From Desulfobacteraceae bacterium (GTDB lineage: Bacteria; Desulfobacterota; Desulfobacteria; Desulfobacterales; UBA5616): 58,048 nt of DNA. Shown in pieces: positions 34,636 to 44,298 of this stretch (position 1 is the first letter of the stretch; each line of letters opens with the position of its first letter). Where the stretch lies: contig VMSV01000013.1 of the NCBI GenBank assembly GCA_013791935.1, positions 1-58,048 on the forward strand. The letters are read 5' to 3'. The position numbers were made by a program, and so were the translations under genes. The notes beneath the pieces are model-generated. The model searched no databases. It was not told the DNA's origin and worked only from the letters and a program-made list of their open reading frames with translations.

Positions 34636-37110
34636 TTATTTTCGGAACCTCAGCCCAACCACCAGCCACTGGGCTGGCGTGGTGTGGACATCGACAATGT
34701 CCAAACGCAGCAAATCGTAGGCACGGACATCTGAAATATCCGGGTTAATTACGCCCCGGGTAGCCGCGTTCCTGCTATCATATTCTCCGGAGTCCACGCT
34801 GAATAATGTTGTAAGCATATCAACAAACTCCGCAGATCCCCCCACGGGGAGTCTGCGCCGATTGATTTGCAACGACATTACTCCAGTGGTTCCGGGCACT
34901 GCACAGGACATGAACACGTCCTCCAAGCAATACTCATCCAGGTTTACTGGGACCATATAATAAGCAGCCCCGTCCCCGGATGAGCAAACCCCGGTAAACA
35001 CCGCAACACTTACATCCACAGATTGATGGCCATCGGTCCCATCAAATGTGTTTACATTAAACGGTTTAAGAATTGGCGAAGTCTTTAATAGGAGATAAAT
35101 AGCCAAACCGTGAAGCATCTTTATGTTCTGCAATCCGTAAGATGTCGGATCATCTGGGCTAAATACATCCATCCTGTCTTTTTCTATCAGATCTATGATT
35201 TCATCCCGAAGAGTGTTTGATCCATCTACCATGCACATTGCAAGAGCACCAAAATGCGCTAAAAAGGGGGAACCCTCCTGATTTCTTTTCCACCAATTTG
35301 GGAATATTTTATCTGCGTAGGCGTGGGCACGCTGCATTTTTGGGTATCCTATTGGGACTCCAAAGGACATGGGAGTAAATTGTGACATAACCCAAGGGTA
35401 AGCTGGCGGGCTGTCCTCGGGATCTGGTGGAAAATACGTTTCCATCTGCGCCCCGGTATCATCCAAAACCCAAGTAAAAGCCCCGGCTTCCTCCACCCAA
35501 AACCGCTCGATCCCGCCTTTAATAGCGTCCCTCCAGGCGGTGTAATAAGCAATATCCGCTGCCGATTTATTCCCTCGCGGATCAGAATAAATTTTTATTG
35601 CCTGATCATGTGCTCCCCACCCAGAGCATATATCCATAAACAAATAATAGGGATAAAGATCTCCTGACCCATCCGGCTGCAATCCGAATTGGGAGCCCCA
35701 ATATAAATTTCCATTAAATTGGGTTGTCAGATTACAATAAATAAAGTCATTGAACGTGCTGAAATAGGTTTTTGGATTATTATATAAATCCCGGTGCTTT
35801 GAGTATCCATAGAAAAATTCATCAGGCAAGTTACCAGCTTCGCGGAGTTGGTTTGCCAGGAACATCAACCCCCATATGGATGCGTCATGTGAATCCGGTT
35901 TCGTAAGCAAAACCCCCAGGATATCAAGATCCATGATCGTCCAGTTGACATCCGGGTTATGGTAAGAAGTTCTTCCCACACAGAGCCATGTCACGCCACC
36001 ATCTTCAACTGTCGTTGTTCCGGGTGTAGGGGCAGGGTCTATTGAAAAAGGACAGGAAGAGTCTGTAACACCGGGTGCGATGCAGCGATAGACCCACCCT
36101 TCATAATTATAATCCCCGGTCACATGCATCCCGTATTCATAGGTATGATTATTAAACCGAACGGTGACTGCACTGTTGATCGCCTGTTTTAGATAAGCAT
36201 ATAACATCGGAGCCAGAGGGTCGGAAATCTCTCTCGGGCACCGGGCCAGGAATCCAGCAGTTTCCAGCCCGAAAACGTTGTGGACACCTGCTATTAATCC
36301 CTGTCTAAAAGCCCCCTCGCAAAAATCCATCCCGATATACCGAAGCATTGCCGTCCCATCCGTAGCTTGGAAGTCTCCCCAGTTTTCATAGGAATAGGGT
36401 TCCCAAACCAAAGCTGGCGCAAGGGGTTCCGTGATAGATATTGTGCCCGGAACCGTACATAAATATAACCGACGAGCCGATGTCCGAACGCAATCCCGAT
36501 ACTCCAGGGTTTGTGCCCCCCACTCTTTGTTGTGTGGGAAAACCCAATAATCATTCAGGAGCAAATCCAGGTTGACGGGCACTTTCCAGACAGTGTTTCT
36601 CACGGGTATGGTATCTGCCATTTTCCATACGGCCCAGATCCCTGTGTTTTCGCTGCCAACAGGCCAGGTTAACACTTTATATAATGGGCATTTGAGGTCA
36701 TACCGATCAAAATTTCCTTCATCAGCCTCATCGTACAGTATGGTCCCGTCCGGATTCACCCAGACAAAATAGTTTTGGCCCTGAGTAAACGTGTGAGTAA
36801 AACTTTCTAAGGTGTAGGTCGCAGAATCGAATACCACCCCCATCGGCCCAGCCGAGGCAAAGGTGATGGTCAAACCGTCAATATCCGCCTGGCCTACATC
36901 CTGGATGTTCAGCGCATAAGGATAATGTGTCCCCTTTTCCGCCTTCACATTCAGCGCTAACTGTGTAGCTGCGGAAACACGCAAGCTTTCGATCCGAAAA
37001 TTCTTTGTGCTCCCTTCCGGAGCCATGACTGGATCACTGACATCCACACCCGTGAGCAGGTCATCATCCGCCGGATCTTCGCAGATTTCATAAAGGATTT
37101 GTTTTGTCAT
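34636..37110 (-). CDS. Large receptor-binding / tail spike-like protein
   Basis: 824 residues, with RBS AAGGGGGT. The N-terminal about 130 residues are a beta-rich virion module (FRIESLRVSAATQLALNVKA). A central part (about 380-690) is helical with repeated W/Y/F-rich segments such as YLFMDICSGWGAHDQAIKIY and GGIERFWVEEAGAFTWVLDD, similar to alpha/alpha six-hairpin glycosidase folds. The last about 110 residues (INRRRLPVGGSAEFVDMLTT to VVGLRFRK) form a beta domain common at tail fibre C-termini. It is the final structural gene, consistent with receptor binding and polysaccharide digestion; the enzyme assignment is inference only. Confidence 0.6.
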   Translation of the reverse strand: MTKQILYEICEDPADDDLLTGVDVSDPVMAPEGSTKNFRIESLRVSAATQLALNVKAEKGTHYPYALNIQDVGQADIDGLTITFASAGPMGVVFDSATYTLESFTHTFTQGQNYFVWVNPDGTILYDEADEGNFDRYDLKCPLYKVLTWPVGSENTGIWAVWKMADTIPVRNTVWKVPVNLDLLLNDYWVFPHNKEWGAQTLEYRDCVRTSARRLYLCTVPGTISITEPLAPALVWEPYSYENWGDFQATDGTAMLRYIGMDFCEGAFRQGLIAGVHNVFGLETAGFLARCPREISDPLAPMLYAYLKQAINSAVTVRFNNHTYEYGMHVTGDYNYEGWVYRCIAPGVTDSSCPFSIDPAPTPGTTTVEDGGVTWLCVGRTSYHNPDVNWTIMDLDILGVLLTKPDSHDASIWGLMFLANQLREAGNLPDEFFYGYSKHRDLYNNPKTYFSTFNDFIYCNLTTQFNGNLYWGSQFGLQPDGSGDLYPYYLFMDICSGWGAHDQAIKIYSDPRGNKSAADIAYYTAWRDAIKGGIERFWVEEAGAFTWVLDDTGAQMETYFPPDPEDSPPAYPWVMSQFTPMSFGVPIGYPKMQRAHAYADKIFPNWWKRNQEGSPFLAHFGALAMCMVDGSNTLRDEIIDLIEKDRMDVFSPDDPTSYGLQNIKMLHGLAIYLLLKTSPILKPFNVNTFDGTDGHQSVDVSVAVFTGVCSSGDGAAYYMVPVNLDEYCLEDVFMSCAVPGTTGVMSLQINRRRLPVGGSAEFVDMLTTLFSVDSGEYDSRNAATRGVINPDISDVRAYDLLRLDIVDVHTTPAQWLVVGLRFRK

Positions 37111-37119
37111 ATTACCCCC

Positions 37120-37647
37120 TTAATTTCCGATGGCCAGCCAGTATGCTCCAAAAACCCTGGTGCTTGAGGTGTCCTGTAAATTCGTGCCCGCTTGCAACCG
37201 GAAGGCCGCCGAGGATGCGCCCCGAACCCCTATGAAATTATCCATCAGCGCTGCCGTTTCCGAGGTCAACAGCGCTGGAATCACACAAAATGCGTTATTG
37301 GGGAAGGGAACCGGATAATTGACCCACCCAAAATCATAGGAGATCATATGGCTGGCCGGTGAAATTATCCCCCATTGAATAATAATCCCGCCCGGCAGGG
37401 TTAAATATCCGTTTGCGCCCGCCACACCGCCAAACATGGCGGCAACCAGGGCCAGTATCCCCTGCAACACCTGGGTGTCGTCTTCATCATCCAGGGCAAT
37501 CCCGGCTGCCACCGGAATGGCCACCAGCTCCCGTTGAATGGTGTTTAAGAATTTGCTCCAAACCTCCGTGGCGTCCTGCCCCAATATCGGGTCTCCGTCC
37601 CGGAATTCGTTGGATGCGTCGGCGTTGGGCGAATCTATTTTATGCAT
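37120..37647 (-). CDS. Short tail fibre with gp53-like C-terminal domain
   Basis: From the ATG at 37647 the 175-residue protein ends in GYLTLPGGIIIQWGI followed by FPNNAFCVIPALL and FGAYWLAIGN, the LPGGLIIQWG...WxAIGx pattern of the phage gp53-like C-terminal domain. RBS GGAGAGGAAAGC; start shares one base with the stop of the gp48-like gene. An upstream extension in frame has no family similarity. Confidence 0.7.
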   Translation of the reverse strand: MHKIDSPNADASNEFRDGDPILGQDATEVWSKFLNTIQRELVAIPVAAGIALDDEDDTQVLQGILALVAAMFGGVAGANGYLTLPGGIIIQWGIISPASHMISYDFGWVNYPVPFPNNAFCVIPALLTSETAALMDNFIGVRGASSAAFRLQAGTNLQDTSSTRVFGAYWLAIGN

Positions 37648-38198
37648 CAGCTTTCCTCTCCATAGGCAAATAAAACAGTTAGGTGAGCCGGGGCCACTTG
37701 CAAAATGGCACATTCCAGCAGGTCATTTCCCCAGGTTCGAATGGAGTCCCCGGCCCGGCTTTGGCCAGCGCGAAACCACCGCACCGTGGTTTCCGGAGCC
37801 CGAATCCGCCACACCTTGGGATTTCCATCCACATTTTCTTCCACCGTGACGGTGTATCCAATGGAAGCCGCCAGGCGCACAAAAAATCCCGGCGTCTGGT
37901 CCCCCACAAAACGGATTCTCGATAACAGCGCGGCCCGGCGATCCCCCAGGGACGAAAGCGCACCGGTACAGGCATCGGGCAAACCCCACTCGGCTTCCCA
38001 TTCGCCCAGCAGCTCCGTGGCCATGCTCGGGTCCATCTCCGCCAGCAGATCCAGCGCCCGGTCTTCAACCCTGGCCGCTTCGGCCGCAATCCCTTCCAAC
38101 ACCCGGTGCCAATTGGTTCCGGCCATGCGTGGAAAGGCCAGGCCGGGCGGCAGCAGTTGTTTCAACTGGCTCCGGTATTTGTCCAGCATTACGCCCAT
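37647..38198 (-). CDS. Mu gp48-like baseplate protein (YmfQ/DUF2313)
   Basis: 183 residues: YRSQLKQLLPPGLAFPRMAG and EWEAEWGLPDACTG are typical for YmfQ/DUF2313 proteins, which cap the baseplate next to the J protein. The start overlaps the stop of the J-like gene by 10 bp. Followed by the fibre gene with a one-base overlap. Confidence 0.85.
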   Translation of the reverse strand: MGVMLDKYRSQLKQLLPPGLAFPRMAGTNWHRVLEGIAAEAARVEDRALDLLAEMDPSMATELLGEWEAEWGLPDACTGALSSLGDRRAALLSRIRFVGDQTPGFFVRLAASIGYTVTVEENVDGNPKVWRIRAPETTVRWFRAGQSRAGDSIRTWGNDLLECAILQVAPAHLTVLFAYGEES

Positions 38199-39271
38199 GT
38201 GATGGTCCCCATCACCGCAATGGAACCGGCCGCCACGGTCTCGTCCGCAATCGGCGAGGTGAGCGTATAATCATTTTCCCCGGCCGCAATGGAAATGGCT
38301 TCCCGGATATGGGAAATCAAAATATTCTCACCCGGTTCCGCATCCCTCCGGATCATATCCGAAAGCTCGCCCAGAATAGCCGCCCGCACCGCCGACGTGT
38401 TGGGACTGGGCAGAATCGTAAAATCCACTTCCTGGGCCACCGGGCCGTCCACCACCAGGGTCACATTCACGCCCCGCCCCACAATAATGCCCGTGGCCGG
38501 GTCCGTATGTTCCTCCAGGTAATCTTTCACATCCCCAATTTTGGCCGCATCCGGAATGATATCCGCCTCATCATCGCACACGAACAGCACGGTCACAGAC
38601 CCGTCCACCGGGGTGTTTTCATACACCCAGGCCCTTGTCACGCCCGAAACCTCCAGCGCCCATTTTTTATAAATGGCGGCATTGGACCCGGTAAAATAGA
38701 TCCGTTTCCGGTCGATGACCCGCTGTTTATAGGTGGCCATGCTCATGGCATCCAGCCCCCCGGTGATCCCGTTTTCATCCACCGTGGCCTCGGGATTCAC
38801 GCCCGAAACCGGAGATACCAATGTCAGGGTTTCACCCGATTCCGTGTTGGCTTCCACCCCGTAATTGCTGGCCTGAATACTCACATCCGCAACCCCCCCC
38901 ACAATCTCCGCCTCGGCCAGCACAATGAATTCCGCACCATCCGCCCGCTGATACAGGGTGTCCGCCTCAATCACCGAGCCGTCCGTACCCGTGGCTTCCA
39001 GGGTTCCGGATGCTTTGGATTCCAGGTCGTAGGGCACCCCGTAAATGGCCCCGTCCCGTCGAAGCTGGGCGTCATCCATCGTGTCCGTAAAAATCTGCTC
39101 CGCGATCCACGCCAAAAACCCATAAAGCCCGTGGGCCAGCCCGGCCAGCACCCGCGCTATCACCGCAAGCACCATCCGCCGCATCCGGTTATAGGTCCCG
39201 GAGAAACGGGAGTTTAAGTCCGCCGTGGTGCGGGTAATCAGGGTCTGCAAATCCGGTCGGTCAAACGCCAT
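38189..39271 (-). CDS. Baseplate J-like protein (Mu gp47)
   Basis: 360 residues: RPDLQTLITRTTADLNSRF at the start, GTLEATGTDGSVIEADTLYQ (central J domain) and GVTRAWVYENTPVDGSVTVL identify baseplate assembly protein J, which forms the baseplate wedge. Eight bp separate it from gp46. Confidence 0.92.
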   Translation of the reverse strand: MAFDRPDLQTLITRTTADLNSRFSGTYNRMRRMVLAVIARVLAGLAHGLYGFLAWIAEQIFTDTMDDAQLRRDGAIYGVPYDLESKASGTLEATGTDGSVIEADTLYQRADGAEFIVLAEAEIVGGVADVSIQASNYGVEANTESGETLTLVSPVSGVNPEATVDENGITGGLDAMSMATYKQRVIDRKRIYFTGSNAAIYKKWALEVSGVTRAWVYENTPVDGSVTVLFVCDDEADIIPDAAKIGDVKDYLEEHTDPATGIIVGRGVNVTLVVDGPVAQEVDFTILPSPNTSAVRAAILGELSDMIRRDAEPGENILISHIREAISIAAGENDYTLTSPIADETVAAGSIAVMGTITWA

Positions 39272-39279
39272 TTTTCCCC

Positions 39280-39801
39280 CTAATAACTCATATCAAAAAT
39301 AATGCCCCCGGATGTGTCCAGGATCATGTCATAACCCATGTCCACCAGGGCGCTGTACCCTGCAGCATCGGCAACCGTGGCAATCCGCATGTCAACGGCT
39401 GTGTTTTCAAGCGTCTTGATGGAAATCCCCAGGCCCATCACCCCATCCATCGGGTTTTCGGCTACCACATCCAGGCCCAGGATCACCCCGTCATCCAGCA
39501 GCCATTGCAGCGCCTCTTTGGCGTATTGCCCGGCCCGGCGCAAAACCGAGGGCAATTGCTTTTCACGGGAAAGCAGCCAGATCCGGGAGCCGGTCAAATC
39601 CCCCCCCACTTCCGGGAAGATATCGCCCCACCATCCGCGCCGGTCCGTGCCCCCGTCCGGCAGTACGTCGTCTTCATCGGCCAGGCGGTCCGTAAAAAGG
39701 CTGAGGATCACGGCGGTTTTCAGGGTGTTGTCCACCGCCTCTCCCCCGTCCCCAAGATCCAGATCAAACCCGCCATTGGCGTATGTAATCCCGATATCCA
39801 T
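39280..39801 (-). CDS. Mu gp46-like baseplate protein
   Basis: 173 residues: LKTAVILSLFTDRLADEDDV, then RRGWWGDIFPEVGGDLTGSR, the core of GP46-family proteins (inner baseplate wedge, W/gp25-like role). Ends near residues YDMILDTSGGIIFDM. Confidence 0.9.
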   Translation of the reverse strand: MDIGITYANGGFDLDLGDGGEAVDNTLKTAVILSLFTDRLADEDDVLPDGGTDRRGWWGDIFPEVGGDLTGSRIWLLSREKQLPSVLRRAGQYAKEALQWLLDDGVILGLDVVAENPMDGVMGLGISIKTLENTAVDMRIATVADAAGYSALVDMGYDMILDTSGGIIFDMSY

Positions 39802-39879
39802 TTTGCCCTCCAGGCCGTGATGAGTGATCAGCGAAAAACCAAATACCCATTACTCATTACTCATCACTCGTTCCCGCCC

Positions 39880-40356
39880 TTAATCCATTTCCTGATCCGG
39901 AACCGCCCCACTGGCGTGGGTATGGGTGTTAAAAATATCCCGCATGGCCTGAAGGGTGCTCACGGAATCCGCAATGTGGCCGTCTGCTGAAAACGTTCCG
40001 CAGCCCGTCACTTCAATGTCTCCACCGGCTTTGAACAACATCATCAAGCCCTCATGGGTATAGAGGGCGACTTCACCAGGGGCAAGGTTTCTTGGCCGGT
40101 ATCTTCGGTCCCCGTCCGCAACCACGATAATATGGTTCCGGCTTCCGCCTGCGGAGATAAACACGCTCTCGGCTCCGGAAAGCGGGTGGGAAGTAAATCC
40201 ATAATGCTGATACCTCTCAGAGTTCCGGGTTTCCCCTTCCAAAATCCCGAGCTGCACGGTCTGCTCTTTTAAAGAATCGTTCACCAGATTAATGACTGCC
40301 CGTCCGGCAATTAATTTGATTTTCCGATGCAGGGTATTGATCTGTTTTTCAAACAT
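39880..40356 (-). CDS. Mu gp45-like baseplate spike protein
   Basis: 158 residues from the ATG at 40356. It has an OB-like start (LGILEGETRNSERYQHYG, TSHPLSGAESVFISAGGSRN) and a short C-terminal needle-like end (SADGHIADSVSTLQAMRDIF, HTHASG). Matches Mu gp45/V-type central spike proteins. The 39802-39879 gap before gp46 contains host-type repeats ATTACTCATTACTCATCACTC. Confidence 0.85.
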   Translation of the reverse strand: MFEKQINTLHRKIKLIAGRAVINLVNDSLKEQTVQLGILEGETRNSERYQHYGFTSHPLSGAESVFISAGGSRNHIIVVADGDRRYRPRNLAPGEVALYTHEGLMMLFKAGGDIEVTGCGTFSADGHIADSVSTLQAMRDIFNTHTHASGAVPDQEMD

Positions 40357-40357
40357 T

Positions 40358-41401
40358 TTACAGCCACCCGCCTTCGTCTTCCGCCTCTTCCGGAATCTCA
40401 ATGGGCGTCAACCCTTCCGGATCGCACAATTCAAGAAATGTCAATGTGCCGCGCTCATCCCGGCTGAAGTTCACCGATACAATCAATTTGTCCCGGTCGG
40501 TCTTCAGTGCCGATGATTTCACGGGCACCAGCATGTTGGGCCTCCAGATCCCGCCCGGATACGTCCACCCCTGGACCGTGATCCCGATGCGGTTGGACCG
40601 GCCCCGCCGTACCGCTGCCTCCCAGATGGCCCGCTTCTTCAATTCCGACGTATCGCAGGGGTTTTCCGCAATCAGCACCAGGGGCCGGTATCGTTTTACC
40701 GTGGAATCCGTGGCCGTGGCGGACGGCCCGCAATTCTGGGGGGGTGTGGAATCGTCCTTACCCACGTCGCAACCCTTCACGGTGTACAGGGAAAACTGCT
40801 CCCGCATGGAGTCAACAAACCGCCCGGCCTTGATGTTTTTCCCCTGCTCCAGGGCCACGGGCACACGGACCGTTTCCGGCTTCACCAGCCAGATCCCGCC
40901 CAGTCCGTTGGACATGGGCAGTATGCCCCGGTACCGGCAGGCCCGGTCAATAGCATCAAACACCATCTCGCCTTCCTGGACGCCAAAATTTTTCAGAGGC
41001 TCGGCCACAGAGGTTTTGGCTGTTACGGAAAGGCCGTAGGACTTGCATAAATCCGTGATAATCTGGGTCACGGTTCGGTTTTCCCAGTGCCCCGGTTTAC
41101 TGTCCACCGAACAGTCCACCAGGTCGCAGGCAGCGTCCCGGCCCGTGATTTCCAGGGTGTGATCCGTGGCGTCAAAATCTACCGACGCATCATCCACAAA
41201 CCCGGTGATCAGCACATGGGAATCAATGGCCACGGAAACCGCATCCCCTTTTTGAATGGGCCAGGGCTCGGTCTGTTCCGGCCATTTTTCCGTGTACCCC
41301 ACTGAAAATGCCCCGGAAAGCTGTTCCATGCCCAGGGTGATATTCACGCGGGTCCAGCCCGCATATTGCCGGTTGTTCACCGTCAGGATCACATCAGACA
41401 T
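40358..41401 (-). CDS. Mu gp44-like baseplate hub (D-type tail protein)
   Basis: 347 residues from the ATG at 41401 (8-nt overlap with the gp43-like stop, RBS GGAGGTGCTGG). LTVNNRQYAGWTRVNITLGM and QLSGAFSVGYTEKWP are the N-terminal hub domain; GRDAACDLVDCSVDSKPGHW and WTYPGGIWRPNMLVPVKSSA follow. A longer frame to 41587 reads across the upstream gene and is not used. Confidence 0.88.
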   Translation of the reverse strand: MSDVILTVNNRQYAGWTRVNITLGMEQLSGAFSVGYTEKWPEQTEPWPIQKGDAVSVAIDSHVLITGFVDDASVDFDATDHTLEITGRDAACDLVDCSVDSKPGHWENRTVTQIITDLCKSYGLSVTAKTSVAEPLKNFGVQEGEMVFDAIDRACRYRGILPMSNGLGGIWLVKPETVRVPVALEQGKNIKAGRFVDSMREQFSLYTVKGCDVGKDDSTPPQNCGPSATATDSTVKRYRPLVLIAENPCDTSELKKRAIWEAAVRRGRSNRIGITVQGWTYPGGIWRPNMLVPVKSSALKTDRDKLIVSVNFSRDERGTLTFLELCDPEGLTPIEIPEEAEDEGGWL

Positions 41402-42578
41402 CCAGCACCTCCAGAACCATGCCGGACGGCACGAAACCCGGATGGACGATCCGATTCCTGGCCACGATATCCGCGTCCCGGCCAGCATCCCGGTAAAGCC
41501 GGTGGGCCAGCACCAGGGTCGGGGTTGCCTCCACCAGGGTGAGGCTTTTGATGCCCGGCAGTCCAGGCCTGTTGCCCAGGTCCGCAATAATCCCCGCCCT
41601 GAAATCCATCAGGGCCTCGAATAGCCTCGGATCTGCGATCAGGGCCAGATCATCCAGCCAGGACAGGATCACGTTTTTAACGGCGTCCGCAGCGTTCTGG
41701 CTGTCATAGACACCTGCGCTGGCCGCCCTGGCCCCGGCTGTGGCCGATGCCAGGTTAAAGGCCAGGTCCAACTGGGTCCGGTTCTCCGCCTGGGTGATCC
41801 GGCTGAACGTGGTCAGGGGTACCGTATCCCCGGCTCCGGCATAGCCCGCAAAATTCCCCAGGGCATTCCAGGCATCCAGGGGGTTTTCCACGGCGGTTTG
41901 AATATCCCGGAAAATCGTGGCGATGCTGTTGTATAAATCAATGGGCGCATAAACCAGGCTGCTCGATCCCGTGGAAAGATCCAGCAGGCCCTGCATCACG
42001 GCGCTGCTGGCCGCAAGCTCCGGAATACGCGAAATCGTGCGCTTCACGGTTTCGGCAAAGTCCACCGTTTTTGCGATGGCGTCCAGGGCAATAAAGCCCG
42101 GCCCGGTCATGTTTGTGCGTTTTTCAAGCTGTTCAGCCGCAAGTGAATCCACCCCATCTGCCAGGCGGATCGTTTCTGCCTGCGGACTCATCCGGAAGGA
42201 GGGATAAAGAGCCGGTCCGGATTCAATAAACGTCACGTAAAACCGTGCCGTGCCTCCGTCCCGCGTGGATTCTCTCGGACCTCGGGCATCCAGGACTTCC
42301 ACGTTTTTTTGCCCCCGGGTGGGATGCACCAGCACCCCGGCTCCTGGTGCGTCCAGGGCGTCCATCAACCGGTTGCGCCATGCCATGTAATCCGGCCCGG
42401 CCACCAGGATTTCCATCGAAAAATTCTTGCTCTTCCGGCCTAAATCCTCGACATAGGGCAAATCCCGATAGGGATATTCATGCACCAGCTTCCTGCGGCC
42501 CAGATCCTCGTCCGAGTCCACATATAAAAACGGCACCCCCCGGAAACTGCCTTTCTGATAGGCGTCAAATGCGCTCAT
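41394..42578 (-). CDS. Mu gp43-like DNA circularisation N-terminal family protein
   Basis: 394 residues: FRGVPFLYVDSDEDLGRRKL, then EILVAGPDYMAWRNRLMDAL and APGAGVLVHPTRGQKNVEVL mark the DNA_circ_N domain; the rest is helical. Part of the tail/baseplate assembly (N protein in Mu). Overlaps the tape measure stop by 4 nt. Confidence 0.9.
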   Translation of the reverse strand: MSAFDAYQKGSFRGVPFLYVDSDEDLGRRKLVHEYPYRDLPYVEDLGRKSKNFSMEILVAGPDYMAWRNRLMDALDAPGAGVLVHPTRGQKNVEVLDARGPRESTRDGGTARFYVTFIESGPALYPSFRMSPQAETIRLADGVDSLAAEQLEKRTNMTGPGFIALDAIAKTVDFAETVKRTISRIPELAASSAVMQGLLDLSTGSSSLVYAPIDLYNSIATIFRDIQTAVENPLDAWNALGNFAGYAGAGDTVPLTTFSRITQAENRTQLDLAFNLASATAGARAASAGVYDSQNAADAVKNVILSWLDDLALIADPRLFEALMDFRAGIIADLGNRPGLPGIKSLTLVEATPTLVLAHRLYRDAGRDADIVARNRIVHPGFVPSGMVLEVLDV

Positions 42579-44149
42579 CGCGTCCCCTGCATGGTGCGGC
42601 CGGTGTCAACGGTCATGTCCAGATTGCTTCCCGGCGTCATCCGTTTTACAGCCACGCGCCCGTCCTCAACCGTTATTTTTAACTCAGCAGGAATGAATTT
42701 TTGATCCAGGTAATCCTGCAACCGGCTGTGCTTCCGTCTGCTGCCGTCCGGGTTGTGGGTGTTGTCCCACATCACATCGCCCAGCCAGCCGGAGCCTTTG
42801 TATTTGCCTCTGGAGGCTTTGCCGGAAACGGCTCCCATCGCGTCATTCATCACGGTCCCGGTGCCTAGTCCTCCGATCCCTGAGGCCGTTACCAAAACTC
42901 CCGGAACCCCACCGATTTTAGCCGCCAGCGAAAGCGCGCCCACGGCTGCCACTACAGCTTCGCTAACCCTCATCCATTTTTGGACGGTGTCAGACCCCAG
43001 GCTATTCAGCTCGTCAGCTACTTTTTTGATTTTTCCGCCCAACTCCTTTTCAGCAAATTTCTGACCTTCCGTGGTGATCCCCGTGAGTGCGGAATTAAAA
43101 TCCTTGGCGGCCCGGGCCGAGTCTTTCATCACGGTGGTTCCGTCGGCCTGAATATTATAAAAAGTTTGCAGGCTGCTGACCACGCCGGTTTGCTGATATT
43201 CGGCCGCTGCCGCATTGAAGGCCCGCATGGCCTCAGCATCGAACACTTTTGACAAAAGGGTTTTTTTACCCTTTGTTTTTTGGATGATTTCAACCATCAG
43301 TTCATTGATGGGCCGGAGAATTTCCCGGCCTTTTTTAAGCTCCTCGGCGTCAAAGATTTTAATGCCGCCTTTTTTAAGCATTTTAACCTTGTCTGAATCG
43401 CCCAGGGTCCGTATCAGCGCTTCAAAAGCAGTGGCCGCCATCTCACTTGAGCCGGTGCCCTGGCGAATCACCTGCAAGGCCGCCCCCATTTCACGTATGG
43501 CCGGGAGGCCGGTTCGTCCTGTTGAAGTATATGCGGTCACAACCCGTGGACCCAGGGCCGCGAGGTTTTGAAGCGTAAACGCTCCGGATTTCCCCTGTTT
43601 GGACAGAATGTCCAAGGCTTCCAGAACGTCCTTGGGGTCTTTCAGGCCCATTTTCTGAAACTCTGCGGCGATCCCGCCAATGGAAACCCCTTCTCCTCCC
43701 GTGGCCTGAATGGCGGCAGCAAAATTTTTCAGATTGGCCTTGGCAAAATCAAGATCTCCGGTTTTTTCCACGATTTCTTCAATGGCCGCTGTAAGCTGGC
43801 TGGGATCAATGCGGATTTCCGGTAGATTGGATATTTCAAAAATCTGTTTTTTCAGGGCCTCCATGTCCTCCGCGCTTTTGTTCGCCTGAATACCCAGGCG
43901 GGTGAACCGGCTTTCCAGGTTCCCAACCATCCGAATGGTCCCGGCTGCACCGGCACCAAACAGAAACCCCGTATACCGGTTTCCCAGGCGGCTGAGGCCA
44001 TTGGTCATGGAGGTGATCCCCCGGTTCATCAGCCCGATGGCCCTTGCCCCACGATGCCCCATATTTTCCAGGTCACGGCCGAATCTCCGGCTCTGGGTTC
44101 CCAGGTTGCCCGTCATATTCAGGATGATGGAGGTTCTTAAATCGCTCAT
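42575..44149 (-). CDS. Tape measure protein
   Basis: 524 residues, rich in alpha-helix and Ala/Lys with a hydrophobic segment near 420-450. The start ILNMTGNLGTQSRRFGRDLE is typical of Mu gp42-like proteins; ALGPRVVTAYTSTGRTGLPA and IRTLGDSDKVKMLKKGGIKI belong to the TMP core. It determines tail length; at 524 residues the tail should be short. Start overlaps the frameshift-product stop by 4 nt. Confidence 0.9.
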   Translation of the reverse strand: MSDLRTSIILNMTGNLGTQSRRFGRDLENMGHRGARAIGLMNRGITSMTNGLSRLGNRYTGFLFGAGAAGTIRMVGNLESRFTRLGIQANKSAEDMEALKKQIFEISNLPEIRIDPSQLTAAIEEIVEKTGDLDFAKANLKNFAAAIQATGGEGVSIGGIAAEFQKMGLKDPKDVLEALDILSKQGKSGAFTLQNLAALGPRVVTAYTSTGRTGLPAIREMGAALQVIRQGTGSSEMAATAFEALIRTLGDSDKVKMLKKGGIKIFDAEELKKGREILRPINELMVEIIQKTKGKKTLLSKVFDAEAMRAFNAAAAEYQQTGVVSSLQTFYNIQADGTTVMKDSARAAKDFNSALTGITTEGQKFAEKELGGKIKKVADELNSLGSDTVQKWMRVSEAVVAAVGALSLAAKIGGVPGVLVTASGIGGLGTGTVMNDAMGAVSGKASRGKYKGSGWLGDVMWDNTHNPDGSRRKHSRLQDYLDQKFIPAELKITVEDGRVAVKRMTPGSNLDMTVDTGRTMQGTR

Positions 44150-44298
44150 TCGGTTTCTTCCGGGTAAAGGCTTTTAAACGTGCTCAGTAATTTCCGGCAG
44201 CTCAGGCTCGCCACCTCCGTCCGGGTCCAGCCCACGCGAACGGATATGGCGGTCATCATATCGTCAATCGCTTCCCTGGCTGCCGCCATGACGCCCCC
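44146..44298 (-). CDS. Frameshift extension of the tail assembly chaperone (gpGT-like)
   Basis: A second reading frame overlaps the chaperone gene end and continues to 44146 (GVMAAAREAIDDMMTAISVR then VGWTRTEVASLSCRKLL). It has no own good start other than ATG 44289. The slip site is the run of five G at 44298-44294 (CGGGGGCG): the P-site GGG can move back two bases and re-pair exactly, giving a fused product of about 162 residues. The same -2 mechanism is known for Mu gp41/gp42-region proteins. Confidence 0.75.
   Translation of the reverse strand, partial: GGVMAAAREAIDDMMTAISVRVGWTRTEVASLSCRKLLSTFKSLYPEETE

Noticed and set aside
38129-39217. Plus-strand open frame (362 codons) opposite the gp47 gene
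   Set aside because: Composition rich in H, R, P and G is that of a shadow frame; the minus strand encodes a clear baseplate J protein.
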